From NCBI GenBank assembly GCA_007748055.1, contig CP036279.1:1488001-1552000 (forward strand): a stretch of DNA of 64,000 nt, given 5' to 3'. The DNA comes from Kolteria novifilia (lineage in GTDB: Bacteria > Planctomycetota > Planctomycetia > Kolteriales > Kolteriaceae). Of this stretch, positions 35,455 through 44,818 are shown one piece after another. The notes beneath the pieces are model-generated. The model was given only the letters and a program-made list of their open reading frames with translations. It was not told the origin of the DNA and did no database searches. A program made the translations under genes and the position numbers. Position 1 is the first letter of the stretch, and every line of letters begins with the position of its first letter.

Positions 35455-36720
35455 CGTGGTGCCGATGGCTTGCCCATCGGGGTGGTGTCGCCACAAGAGT
35501 CCCTGGTGACGAGGTGTTTCTGTCGAACGACTGTGTGGCGTTGGGCCTCTTGCGTGCTTCGCACGCCCAGGTTGGCGAGCAACCTGGGCTACCCATGGAA
35601 TGGAGCGTGGAACGCGCGGGGTGGCCCCGATGGCTTGGCGGGGTGGCCCAGATTGCTCGTCAATCTGGGTGGCGTCGCCACAAGAGTCCCTGGTGACGAG
35701 ATGTTTCTGTCGAACGACTGTGTTCCGTTGAGCCTCTTGCGTGCTTCGCACGCCCAGGTTGGCAAGCAACCTGGGCTACCCATGGAATGGAGCGTGGAAC
35801 GCGCGGGGTGGCCCCGATGGCTTGGCGGGGTGGCCCAGATTGCTCGTCAATCTGGGTGGCGTCGCCACAAGAGTCCCTGGTGACGAGATGGTACTGTCGA
35901 ACGAATGTGTTCCGTTGGGCCTCTTGCGTGCTTCGCACGCCCAGGTTGGCGAGCAACCTGGGCCACCCATGGAATGGAGCGTGGAACGCGCGGGGTGGCC
36001 CCGATTGCTTGGCGGGGTGGCCCCGATTGCTTGCCAATCGGGGTGGCGTCGCCACAAGAGTCCCTGGTGACGAGGTGTTTCTGTCGAACGACTGTGTGGC
36101 GTTGGGCCTCTTGCGTGCTTCGCACGCCCAGGTTGGCAAGCAACCTGAGCCACCCATGGAATGGAGCGTGGAACGCGCGGGGTGGCCCCGATGGCTTGGC
36201 GGGGTGGCCCAGATTGCTCGTCAATCTGGGTGGCGTCGCCACAAGAGTCCCTGGTGACGAGATGGTACTGTCGAACGACTGTGTTCCGTTGAGCCTCTTG
36301 CGTGCTTCGCACGCCCAGGTTGGCGAGCAACCTGGGCTACCCATGGAATGGAGCGTGGAACGCGCGGGGTGGCACCGATGGCTTGGCGGGGTGGCCCAGA
36401 TTGCTCGTCAATCTGGGTGGCGTCGCCACAAGAGTCCCTGGTGACGAGGTGGTTCTGTCGAACGACAGTGTGGCGTTGGGCCTCTTGCGTGCTTCGCACG
36501 CCCAGGTTGGCAAGCAACCTGGGCTACCCATGGAATGGAGCGTGGAACGCGCGGGGTGGCACCGATTGCTTGGCGGGGTGGCCCAGATTGCTCGTCAATC
36601 TGGGTGGCGTCGCCACAAGAGTCCCTGGTGACGAGATGGTACTGTCGAACGACTGTGTTCCGTTGAGCCTCTTCCGTGCTTCGCACGCCCAGGTTGGCAA
36701 GCAACCTGGGCCACCCATCC
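35455..36720 (+). repeat. Tandem array 1 of the 187-bp hairpin repeat (about 6.5 units)
   Basis: The landmark CCACAAGAGTCCCTGG recurs at 35491, 35678, 35865, 36052, 36239, 36426 and 36613, exactly 187 bp apart. Each unit has several inverted repeats: GTGGCG/CGCCAC, GCGTGC/GCACGC, CCCAGGTTG/CAACCTGGG with loop CTTGC or CTCGC on the minus strand, and CCCAGATTG/CAATCTGGG or CCCCGATTG/CAATCGGGG with loop CTCGT or CTTGC. Apparent ORFs in it on both strands are repeat translations without initiation signals. Located between arsC and the aminotransferase gene; the same family resumes after that gene. Confidence 0.92.
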
Positions 36721-36808
36721 GTCGTGTAGGCGAGTCTCGCCGGACGTGACTCCGCTCCGTAGAAATGGCGGCTTGACGTGAACGGACGCGGATGGAGCGG
36801 AGACGAGC

Positions 36809-38053
36809 GTGAGCGATACCTACCTGCAAAAACTGTTCGCCGAGCGGATCGGCGGTGAGAACTACGGCAAGAATACGGCGATCTACAAGTTCGAGAAGAT
36901 CAAACGCGCCAAGCAGGCCGCGCGGGCCGCGATGCCCGACGTCGAGCTGATCGACATGGGCGTCGGCGAGCCGGACGAGCCCGCCCACGAGCAAGTCGTC
37001 GAGATCCTCCGCAAGGAAGCCGGCGATCCCGGCAACCGCGGCTACACCGACAACGGCATCCCCGAGTTCAAGGAAGCCGCCGCCCGCTACATGCAAAATC
37101 TCTTCGGGGTCGCGATCGACCCGGCGACCGAGGTCAATCACGCCATCGGCTCCAAGAGCGCCCTGACGCTGCTGCCCGCGTGTTTCATCAATCCCGGCGA
37201 CATCACCGTGATGACGACGCCGGGCTACCCCGTCTTCGGCACCCACGCCAAGTACTACGGCGGCGAGGTCGTCAACCTGCCGCTGACGGCGGAGAACAAC
37301 TTCCTACCCCAACTCGAGACCCTTACGCCCGAGCAGTGCAAACGGGCCAAGGTCGTCGTGCTCAACTATCCGAACAACCCGACCGGCGCCAGCGCGACGC
37401 CCGCGTTCTTCGAGAAGGCGGTCGCGTTCGCCAAGAAACACGAGCTGATCCTCATCCACGACGCCGCCTACGCGGGGCTCGTCTTCGAGGGCAAGCCCCT
37501 GTCGATCCTGAGCACCCCCGGAGCCAAGGACGTCGCGCTCGAACTGCACAGCTTGAGCAAGGCGTACAACATGACCGGGTGGCGAATCGGCTTCGTCTGC
37601 GGCAACGAGTTGCTCGTGCGGGCCTTTTCCGACGTGAAAGACAACAGCGATTCGGGGCAGTTCGCCGCGATCCAGAAGGCGGGGGCCTATTGCCTCGACC
37701 ATCCGGAGATCACCGCATCGATCGCGGAGAAGTACTCACGGCGGATGGATCTGCTCGTGCCCGTCCTGCGGGAGCATGGCTTTGACGCGAAGAAGCCGGC
37801 GGGCTCGTTCTTCCTCTACGTGGGAGCCCCGAAGGCCGCGACGAGCAAGGATGGTCACCGGATCGAGTTCGCCTCGGCCGAGGAGGTCTCGCAGTTCCTG
37901 ATCACGGCGCTGTTGCTCTCGACGGTGCCATGGGATGACGCCGGAGCCTTCGTCCGTTGGAGCGTCACCTTCGCCGCCGCCACGCCTGAAGACGAGAAAC
38001 GCATCGTCGCCGAGATCGACAAGCGTTTGGGCAAGCTCACGCTCGAGTTTTAG
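36809..38053 (+). CDS. dapL: PLP-dependent aminotransferase, probably LL-diaminopimelate aminotransferase
   Basis: 414 residues from a GTG with GGAG upstream. Class I/II aminotransferase fold: GVGEPDEPAHEQV, GYTDNGIPEFKEAAARYM, GSKSALTLLPACFINPGD, PGYPVFGTHAKYYGG, NYPNNPTGA, HDAAYAGLVFEG, and PLP-lysine motif SLSKAYNMTGWRIGF. The N-terminus (YLQKLFAERIGG, AIYKFEKIKRAK) matches the DapL subgroup rather than AspC. DapL converts tetrahydrodipicolinate to LL-diaminopimelate for lysine and peptidoglycan synthesis. A related aspartate or glutamate-specific activity cannot be excluded. Flanked on both sides by arrays of the same repeat. Confidence 0.8.
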   Translation: MSDTYLQKLFAERIGGENYGKNTAIYKFEKIKRAKQAARAAMPDVELIDMGVGEPDEPAHEQVVEILRKEAGDPGNRGYTDNGIPEFKEAAARYMQNLFGVAIDPATEVNHAIGSKSALTLLPACFINPGDITVMTTPGYPVFGTHAKYYGGEVVNLPLTAENNFLPQLETLTPEQCKRAKVVVLNYPNNPTGASATPAFFEKAVAFAKKHELILIHDAAYAGLVFEGKPLSILSTPGAKDVALELHSLSKAYNMTGWRIGFVCGNELLVRAFSDVKDNSDSGQFAAIQKAGAYCLDHPEITASIAEKYSRRMDLLVPVLREHGFDAKKPAGSFFLYVGAPKAATSKDGHRIEFASAEEVSQFLITALLLSTVPWDDAGAFVRWSVTFAAATPEDEKRIVAEIDKRLGKLTLEF

Positions 38054-38099
38054 TCTCGCAGGGTGGGTCTTGACCCACCACAAATGACGGCCGACAGAT

Positions 38100-38762
38100 G
38101 TCTTGGGTGGCCCCGATTGCTCGTCAATCTGGGTGGCACCGCCACAAGAGTCCCTGGTGACGAGGTGTTTCTGTCGAACGACTGTGTGGCGTTGGGCCTC
38201 TTGCGTGCTTCGCACGCCCAGGTTGGCAAGCAACCTGGGCCACCCATGGAATGGAGCGTGGAACGCGCGGGGTGGCCCCGATTGCTTGTCAATCGGGGTG
38301 GCGTCGCCACAAGAGTCCCTGGTGACGAGGTGTTTCTGTCGAACGACTGTGTGGCGTTGGGCCTCTTGCGTGCTTCGCACGCCCAGGTTGGCAAGCAACC
38401 TGGGCCACCCATGGAATGGAGCGTGGAACGCGCGGGGTGGCCCCGATTGCTTGTCTATCGGGGTGGCGTCGCCACAAGAGTCCCTGGTGACGAGGTGTTT
38501 CTGTCGAACGACTGTGTGGCGTTGGGCCTCTTGCGTGCTTCGCACGCCCAGGTTGGCGAGCAACCTGGGCTACCCATGGAATGGAGCGTGGAACGCGCGG
38601 GGTGGCCCCGATTGCTTGGCGGGGTGGCCCCGATTGCTTGCCAATCGGGGTGGCGTCGCCACAAGAGTCCCTGGTGACGAGGTGTTTCTGTCGAACGACG
38701 GTGTGGCGTTGGGCCTCTTGCGTGCTTCGCACCGCCACAAGAGCCACCGGGCGCCGCAACGG
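38100..38762 (+). repeat. Tandem array 2 of the 165/187-bp hairpin repeat (about 4 units)
   Basis: The landmark CCACAAGAG recurs at 38142, 38307, 38472 and 38659, so spacing is 165, 165 and 187 bp. The 22-bp difference from array 1 equals one extra GCTTGGCGGGGTGGCC-type segment next to the variable hairpin. The last copy is broken off after GTGCTTCGCAC. Sequence is otherwise nearly identical to array 1, in the same orientation. It fills the space between the aminotransferase gene and the convergent kinase gene. Confidence 0.9.
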
Positions 38763-38909
38763 TCTTGAGGGTGAGTTGCGGTACGGACGCCGGACAAGAG
38801 ATGGTGGGTCAAGACCCACCCTGCTTGGATCCAGAACGCTGAAGGCAGCTCATGTCAGGCAATGCCCTGACCTACGGGAGAAGCTCACCCGGCACGGTGA
38901 GCCCTGCCG

Positions 38910-41900
38910 TCAATCTTCGATGGTCGTCCAGCGGGCGCCGACGATGTGGCCGTCGTGGTCGTGCGAGGTGGCGTCGTGGGTGAGGTTGCCTTCCCCTTCG
39001 TCGAAATGAAAGAGGGCGACGGTCTGCTTGTCGGTGGGAAGTCTCTCCTTGGTCCGGTAGTCGTCGGCATAGCGCGCGACGTTCGAAAAGCGGACCTCGT
39101 CGATGATACCGCTGAAGCGTTGCCGCTCTTCGTCGGCTCCGTCGGCCGGATCGGATCCGATGTGGAAAGGCAAGGGCGAAGAGCGATGGACTCGCGGTGG
39201 AGGGGGCGGTAGTGGAGATCGTTGTCCATCTGACGGTTGTCCGGAGCGATTCTTCTGCTTGCCCCCAGGTGGTCGCGGCGGTGGATTCCTGCCGTTGGGT
39301 GGTTGCGGCGGGGGCGGCGGAAGCATCAGTTCGCCTGGTTGGGCACCTTGCCGCTTGCCATCGACGAAGAGCATGAACTGCCGTCCGTTGAAGACCCCGG
39401 CAAGCTGAACCGGCTTGTTCAATTCGACCCGTTCGTTGGAAAAGACGCGCTGGGGACCGTTCTGGTCGTGAACGGTGAAGGCCCAGCGTCCGCCATTGAG
39501 TTCCAGGCCGATCCCCGCTTCGTGCTGGTTGCCGACGATGGCGGCATCGTCGCTCGCGTAGGGGATCACCGTGGCTTCGATCGTTGCCGGTGACGACCCG
39601 TCGTAGGTGAGCGTGTCGATGCTCACGTAGTCGACGCCGCGGAACTGCAACCCGGTCTGGTCGCGGCGGTTGGGCTTGGACGTCTCCGCATCCGGTTCGA
39701 TCGCGGAAGGGGGTGGGCCCTTGACGTGCTCGATCCAGCGACGGACGTCAATGCGATTCTTCGCGACCTCGTTGAGGTACTCGAGGGCGTTGTCCTTGCT
39801 TCCTTGGTCGTCGACGGCGAAGAAGATCCCCAGCGCCCACTTGACCTGAAGCGGATTAACGCCCTCGGAAAGCAATTGGGCGTTGGCCAGTAGGGCGACA
39901 TCGGCGGCAAGCAGTTCGCGGAACGGCGTCTGCCGCGCTCGTTGGCCGACCTGGGTGAAGAGCACCTGGCTATCGGTGTTGTACTCCAGGAAGCGATGCC
40001 CGCCCTGTCCCCGGACGCGGATCTCCTCGCCGGCGTTAAGTTTGGAGAGTCGCTTCTCCGCCGCTCCGATGACGAGCTTATGACGCTCAAGATCCTCCGC
40101 GTCGCGATGAAGTTTATCGGCCGCTCCCTTGAGTACGTCGGCTTCGCGACCCTCGGCGAGCAAGGCCTCCGCGGCTTTATCGTCGCGATACGCAAGGAGC
40201 GTGAGGAACTTGCGGCGCCATTCCCGGTACGCCAGGCCCGAGTCGCCACCGGGGGCATTGGGCTCGTTCGTCTTCGGCTCGACCGCGTCGGGTTTGCCCA
40301 AGGGAATGAGCTGGATCTTGCGAATGCGGAGCGTCGAATCACTCGAGCCAATAAAGACGCGTCGGCGATTGGGGACGTTCCAGTTCTTCGACAGCGAGAG
40401 GCGATCGAACCCCTCGTTCCAATCGACGAAGAGTTCGCGATTGAGTTCGGCCGTCAGCTCGCCCTTGGTGACGTTGATGACCAGTTCGCTGTCCGCGTTG
40501 GGACGCAGGAAGGGGGTTGGCAGCCCTTGGCGCTCGACGAGTCTCACCCCGTCAACGAGCATGATCCCTGAGCGAACCTTATCGGCACCGGCTTGAGGCG
40601 AACCGTCGATCATGACTTGGCAGTAGTGGTCGCCGACCGGAAGGCCGATCGTCAGGTTCGTCGGTTTATTGATCGGTTCGACGTCCATCACGAGCCGGTA
40701 TTCTTCCGGCACGTCGTAGGGGATCTGCAACCGGGCCCACATCGTTCCGGGAGACATCAAGTCACCGTTGATCTTCTTGTTCCAGCTACCCACGATCGCG
40801 TCGCGACGGGGATCGGTCCGCTTCAAGAGATCGACGACGGAGGCTTCGGGTTGTTTCTCGCCGAGGGGGCGGGCTCCCTTGAGGGAGGGCTGGCGCATCT
40901 TCTCGCCGTTGGGAGTCTCCGGCCGTTTGGTCAGATCGGTCGGCTCAGCGGGCGGAAACTGCTGTTTTTTGTCAACTTTGGCGACTTTCTCGTCATTTCT
41001 CGGCCGTTTTCGCCCCGGTTTGCGCCGAATATCGCCCGATTTGGACACTTTTTCGACCATTCGGGGCCGCTCGGGCGCCGAGGCCTTCTTCGCCCCGCCG
41101 ATCTCGACGGCGTCGACCGGTTCGAGGCGCCGGAGCGTGACGTTGATCGTCGTCGTCTCGCCCGAATCGATCATCACGTGGTTGTTGGTCCAGGGCTCGT
41201 AGCCCTCCTTGGTGATCTCCACGAAGTGCGTGCCGGTCATCTCGTCACCGAAGAGCGTCGGCTCGCCGTCGGGGCCGGTCCTGCCCTTAAAGCGTTGGTC
41301 GATCACGACTTCCGCTCCGGCAACGTTAGCCCGAATCGCGAGCGTTCCCGTGACGGAACGCGTTCCGGAACTGGTCGTGCCCATCGTCTTAACGGCACTC
41401 CAGATGGAGAAACCGCCGATGAGGCAGGCCCCGGCGATCGCGACAATGGCGAAATTCCGCGTCGTTCGCTGTTGGATCTGCTCCGGCGTCAGCGGTGGAG
41501 GCTCCGGCTTGCGCGGGCGCGGGATCTCTTGAGACCGCGAGGAACGCCGACGGCGCTTGCGCGAAACTGTCGGCATCTTCCCATCACCGCGACCCGGCTT
41601 GGTGTCCCCTTCGCTGGGGGTCTGGATGATGGTCGGATCCTGCGATTCGTCCGAGGCGTCGCTGGAGGGCGCCCAATGGGTACCGCTCGATCCCGGGCGA
41701 TCCACTTCCTCGGCCTGTTTGGCCATTTGCGTCAGCGAAATCGTCTGGTTGGGGTCTTGGCACGCATCGAGATCCTTGGCCAACTCCGCCGCGGTCTGGT
41801 AGCGGTCCTCGGGTTCCTTGGCGAGCATTCGTTGGAAGATCGCGTCCATGTCGGCGGAGATCTCGGGATTGATCTCCCGCAGCGACGGGATCGCTTGCTC

Positions 41901-42782
41901 GCGATGGGCCAGAAGGGTCGCCATCGCCGATTCGCCGCGAAAGGGCGGCTCCCCGGTGAGCAGAAAGTGCAACGTGCACGCCAAGCTGTAGATGTCCGAG
42001 CGTTGGTCGGCGCTCTTCGTGGCAATGGCTTGCTCGGGGGACATGTACGTCACCGTCCCCATGATGCTGCCACTTCGCGTCAGCCCCTCTTCGACACTGG
42101 TCTCGTCGTTGTCGTCGAGCGACTCGAGTCGCGCGAGACCCATGTCGAGGATCTTGACGCTGCCATCCTTGCGACTGACCAGCAGATTATGGGGCTTGAT
42201 GTCCCGGTGAATCACCCCCTGGCGATGAGCGTAGTCGAGGGCATGGGCCGCTTGCGTGATGATGTCAGAAGCTTGCGAAGGGGGAAGCGGCCCGTTGGCT
42301 TTCACGATGTCGGCGAGGTTGCTGCCGTCGACGAACTCCATGACCAGGTAGTGAATGCCGTTGGCTTCGTCGGCGTCGAAGGCGGTGACGATGTTCGGGT
42401 GGATTAGCCGAGCCGCTGTCTTGACCTCGCGGTGAAAGCGCTGGACCGCGATCGGCGAATGCATCGCGGTGGAGGGGAGAACCTTGAGGGCGACGACCCG
42501 GTCCATGCGGCGATGACGGGCCTTGAAGACCATCCCCATCCCGCCTCGGCCGAGTTTCTCCAGCAGGACGTAGCTTCCCAGGTTCAGCGAACGTCCCCGG
42601 CCCTTGTAGACCATCGACGCCTGATACTTCGTCAGCTTCGCGTTTCGGACCAGTTCGGCGGCCAGCGACTTGGCCGTTTGCGGCTGCGCCTCCTCGGTCA
42701 ACCCGCCAAGAAAATTGCGTAATTCCGCTTCGCTGAGCAGCCCCGCTTCGGTCACGCCCACGGTGAATTGCTCGAGGTCGAT
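38910..42782 (-). CDS. Transmembrane Ser/Thr protein kinase with PEGA-like and C-terminal LamG-like domains
   Basis: About 1290 residues if translation starts at the ATC at 42782 (see the initiation site); the first GTG (42761) would give 1283. Order: N-terminal helical planctomycete-kinase leader (EQFTVGVTEAGLLSEAELRNFL), kinase domain about 70-340 with GRGGMGMVFKARH, the VVALKVL lysine, VIHRDIKPHNLL, a variant activation motif LDMGLARL (DMG for DFG), MSPEQ and SDIYSLACTLHFLLTG; Pro/Arg/Ser-rich linker; transmembrane helix FAIVAIAGACLIGGFSIWSAV; PEGA-like domain (AGAEVVIDQRFKGRTGPDG...KEGYEPW); Lys-rich linker; long body; LamG-like C-terminus (FRGVDYVSIDTL, DEVRFSNVARYADDY, FHFDEGEG) interrupted by Pro-rich runs. 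The kinase should be cytoplasmic and the rest outside. Substrate unknown. Confidence 0.88.
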   Translation of the reverse strand: MDLEQFTVGVTEAGLLSEAELRNFLGGLTEEAQPQTAKSLAAELVRNAKLTKYQASMVYKGRGRSLNLGSYVLLEKLGRGGMGMVFKARHRRMDRVVALKVLPSTAMHSPIAVQRFHREVKTAARLIHPNIVTAFDADEANGIHYLVMEFVDGSNLADIVKANGPLPPSQASDIITQAAHALDYAHRQGVIHRDIKPHNLLVSRKDGSVKILDMGLARLESLDDNDETSVEEGLTRSGSIMGTVTYMSPEQAIATKSADQRSDIYSLACTLHFLLTGEPPFRGESAMATLLAHREQAIPSLREINPEISADMDAIFQRMLAKEPEDRYQTAAELAKDLDACQDPNQTISLTQMAKQAEEVDRPGSSGTHWAPSSDASDESQDPTIIQTPSEGDTKPGRGDGKMPTVSRKRRRRSSRSQEIPRPRKPEPPPLTPEQIQQRTTRNFAIVAIAGACLIGGFSIWSAVKTMGTTSSGTRSVTGTLAIRANVAGAEVVIDQRFKGRTGPDGEPTLFGDEMTGTHFVEITKEGYEPWTNNHVMIDSGETTTINVTLRRLEPVDAVEIGGAKKASAPERPRMVEKVSKSGDIRRKPGRKRPRNDEKVAKVDKKQQFPPAEPTDLTKRPETPNGEKMRQPSLKGARPLGEKQPEASVVDLLKRTDPRRDAIVGSWNKKINGDLMSPGTMWARLQIPYDVPEEYRLVMDVEPINKPTNLTIGLPVGDHYCQVMIDGSPQAGADKVRSGIMLVDGVRLVERQGLPTPFLRPNADSELVINVTKGELTAELNRELFVDWNEGFDRLSLSKNWNVPNRRRVFIGSSDSTLRIRKIQLIPLGKPDAVEPKTNEPNAPGGDSGLAYREWRRKFLTLLAYRDDKAAEALLAEGREADVLKGAADKLHRDAEDLERHKLVIGAAEKRLSKLNAGEEIRVRGQGGHRFLEYNTDSQVLFTQVGQRARQTPFRELLAADVALLANAQLLSEGVNPLQVKWALGIFFAVDDQGSKDNALEYLNEVAKNRIDVRRWIEHVKGPPPSAIEPDAETSKPNRRDQTGLQFRGVDYVSIDTLTYDGSSPATIEATVIPYASDDAAIVGNQHEAGIGLELNGGRWAFTVHDQNGPQRVFSNERVELNKPVQLAGVFNGRQFMLFVDGKRQGAQPGELMLPPPPPQPPNGRNPPPRPPGGKQKNRSGQPSDGQRSPLPPPPPRVHRSSPLPFHIGSDPADGADEERQRFSGIIDEVRFSNVARYADDYRTKERLPTDKQTVALFHFDEGEGNLTHDATSHDHDGHIVGARWTTIED

Positions 42783-42794
42783 CTTGCCGCCTCC
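42780..42794 (-). promoter_or_regulatory. Shine-Dalgarno and putative ATC initiation codon of the kinase gene
   Basis: On the minus strand GGAGG is followed by 7 nt and then ATC at 42782-42780. In-frame TGA TGA codons lie just upstream. The first canonical start (GTG 42761) is 28 nt from GGAGG with no other ribosome binding site. The extra residues (IDLEQFT) continue the usual kinase leader. Confidence 0.6.
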
Positions 42795-43405
42795 TCATCA
42801 TGCCAAATCGACGAACCGCTCGCGGGTGCCGCGACTGCCCGCCTCGACGACCAAATCGACCAACAGGGTACCGGTCGTTCTCCGTAAATTCGCCGGTCCC
42901 GTCGCCTTCTTGGGCAACGTCCACCACTCTTGAGTATGCCTCAGATCTTCGCCTGACGCCAGTGGTACGTCCGACCGATCCTCGCTTCTCTGTCCATTAA
43001 ACGAAAAGGAACTTCGCGGAGGCTACCCCTCGCGATCGTTTTGGGTTGCCGAAAGTCCTGTCACTTCCTTGCGCGGCGCGGACCCCAAAGCGAAGTGCCG
43101 CCGACCTCTTACCTCCCTTTTCCGGAGATCGCCGTCGTCCCCGTTTTCCTCCGCGATGAGGGGGGCCAACCGGCACGACGATTCGAGTGACTCCACCTCC
43201 GGAAGTGGTTAAAGTGTCCAGTGACCGCGAGATCGGCTCTAGGTTCTTACTGTCATGCTCCACGCCGATACACCATCCCGCATTGTCACGCGGACAAACC
43301 GACGGGTACGTCCTCGCTACTGGGGCCTTGAAGCGAGGCGGTGCCGATTCAGGCATTCACCCATCGGGACGGGTGTGCTGAACCACTGAGAGGGAACCGT
43401 AGTTC
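42783..43405. other. Divergent intergenic region kinase / PQQ protein, nothing recognised
   Basis: About 620 bp between divergent starts. Short ORFs (for example minus 42997-43356) are rich in Arg/Pro and show no domain. GAGGG about 10 nt before the ATG at 43406 is the ribosome binding site of the PQQ gene. No repeats of the families seen elsewhere. Confidence 0.5.
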
Positions 43406-44656
43406 ATGCTCCAACGAACACTTCTTGGTCTACTGCTCGTCTTCTCCTCGCTCGCGAACGCCGAGGAGGGCTGGAACCGCTTTCGCGGGCCGGATGGGAC
43501 CGGCATCTCCGCCACCAAGGGCATTCCCGTCGAGTTCGGCGACGACACGAATGTCGCCTGGAAGACCCCCATTCATGGGAGAGGGTGGTCCTCGCCGGTG
43601 CTGCTCGACGATCAACTCTGGATGACGACCGCCACCGAGGACGGTCGAAAAATGTACGGCGTCTGCGTCGATAAGAACAGCGGGAAGATCGTCCACGATC
43701 TGCTCATCTTCGAGAACGCCGAGCCGCGTTTCTGCCATCCAGAGAATAGTTACGCCTCGCCCACGCCGGCGATCGACGAGGGGCGCGTCTACTTGCACTT
43801 TGGAAGCTACGGCACCGCCTGCGTCGATCCGAAGACCGGAAAGATCCTCTGGTCGCGGCGCGACTTGGAGTGCGATCATTTCCGCGGCCCCGGATCCTCG
43901 CCAATTATTCACGGCGACTTGCTCTTCGCCAACTACGACGGCGTTGATGTCCAATACGTCGTCGCGCTGGACAAACACTCCGGCAAGACCGTCTGGAAGA
44001 AGGAACGCGCGATCGACTATGGCACGGACAACGGCGACATGAAAAAAGCCTACGGGACACCCGCGCTGATCGAATACGCGGGGCGCGAGCAACTCGTCAG
44101 TCCGGCCGCGATCGCCACCATCGCGTACGATCCTTCCAGCGGCGAAGAACTTTGGAAGCTTTACCACGGAGGCTACAACGTCGCCGCGGTACCTCTCTTC
44201 TCCAAGGGGCTTGTGTTCATCGCCCCCGGCGGGCGCGGCAACGGCATGGTCGCCGTGCGCCCCGATGGCCAAGGCGACGTTTCCGACAGCCATCTCGCCT
44301 GGAGTCTCTCCAAAGGGACTCCCAAACGCCCATCGCCCATTCTCTTTGAGGATCACCTGTACATCATCAACGATGAGGGGATCGCGTCGTGCATCGAGGC
44401 CGCGACGGGCAAACTTCGCTGGCAAAAGAGGCTGCGTGGGAAATATTGGGCCTCGCCGGTACTCATCGATGGCAACGTCTACGGCTTCAGTAAGGAGGGC
44501 CGGGTGCCCGTCTTCAGGGCCTCACCCGAGAAGTTCGAGTCGGTCGCCGAGAACAGGTTCGAAGATGGTTTCAACTCGACCCCTGCCGTCGACGACGAAG
44601 CGATGTACCCCCGGACCTTCACCCACCTCTACCGCATCGAGAAGAAGGACCACTAG
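43406..44656 (+). CDS. Secreted PQQ-like beta-propeller repeat protein
   Basis: 416 residues with a signal peptide (MLQRTLLGLLLVFSSLANA). Blades of the BamB/PQQ type: NRFRGPDGTGISATKGIPV at the N-terminus, then SSPVLLDDQLWMTTATEDG, SPTPAIDEGRVYLHFGSYGTACVD, SSPIIHGDLLFANYDG, and repeated xDxxSGKxxW phrases (DKHSGKTVWKKER, DPSSGEELWKLYHGG, EAATGKLRWQKRLRG). No quinoprotein active-site Cys pair is evident, so it is more likely a binding/scaffold propeller than a dehydrogenase. The stop codon TAG is the second to fourth base of the MITE-like element inserted at the 3' end, so the C-terminus may have been changed by the insertion. Confidence 0.82.
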   Translation: MLQRTLLGLLLVFSSLANAEEGWNRFRGPDGTGISATKGIPVEFGDDTNVAWKTPIHGRGWSSPVLLDDQLWMTTATEDGRKMYGVCVDKNSGKIVHDLLIFENAEPRFCHPENSYASPTPAIDEGRVYLHFGSYGTACVDPKTGKILWSRRDLECDHFRGPGSSPIIHGDLLFANYDGVDVQYVVALDKHSGKTVWKKERAIDYGTDNGDMKKAYGTPALIEYAGREQLVSPAAIATIAYDPSSGEELWKLYHGGYNVAAVPLFSKGLVFIAPGGRGNGMVAVRPDGQGDVSDSHLAWSLSKGTPKRPSPILFEDHLYIINDEGIASCIEAATGKLRWQKRLRGKYWASPVLIDGNVYGFSKEGRVPVFRASPEKFESVAENRFEDGFNSTPAVDDEAMYPRTFTHLYRIEKKDH

Positions 44657-44818
44657 GCTTCGTCTCAAAAGTCGGCGCTGGCTTCGGCTGGCTACGTCGG
44701 CGCGGGACTTTGTCGGGCTGCATCGACGAATCCAGCGGATTCGCCTGCTTCGCCCTTCTCGTCCCCCACCAACTCGCTGAACCTCGGGCCAACGATCTAC
44801 TCTTGAGACGAAGCCTAG
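44653..44818 (+). mobile_element. 166-bp MITE-like element, copy 2
   Basis: CTAGGCTTCGTCTCAAAAG at the left end and the complement of CTAGGCTTCGTCTCAAGAG at the right (one mismatch in 19). Exactly the length of copy 1 (17042-17207) and reverse-complementary to it through the interior, with scattered substitutions. CTAG at both ends again. It overlaps the last codon of the PQQ gene, providing its stop. Confidence 0.8.

Noticed and set aside
35455-38762. Many ORFs of 60-275 codons on both strands in the repeat arrays
   Set aside because: They translate the 165/187-bp repeat, reappear in several frames and lack Shine-Dalgarno sequences; better explained as non-coding arrays.
40593-42407. 604-codon open frame on the plus strand
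   Set aside because: Antisense shadow of the Ser/Thr kinase gene; no domain and no ribosome binding site.
42783-43405. tRNA or small RNA in the long intergenic gaps
   Set aside because: No T-loop GGTTCRANYCC pattern with a matching acceptor stem was found in this or the other gaps.
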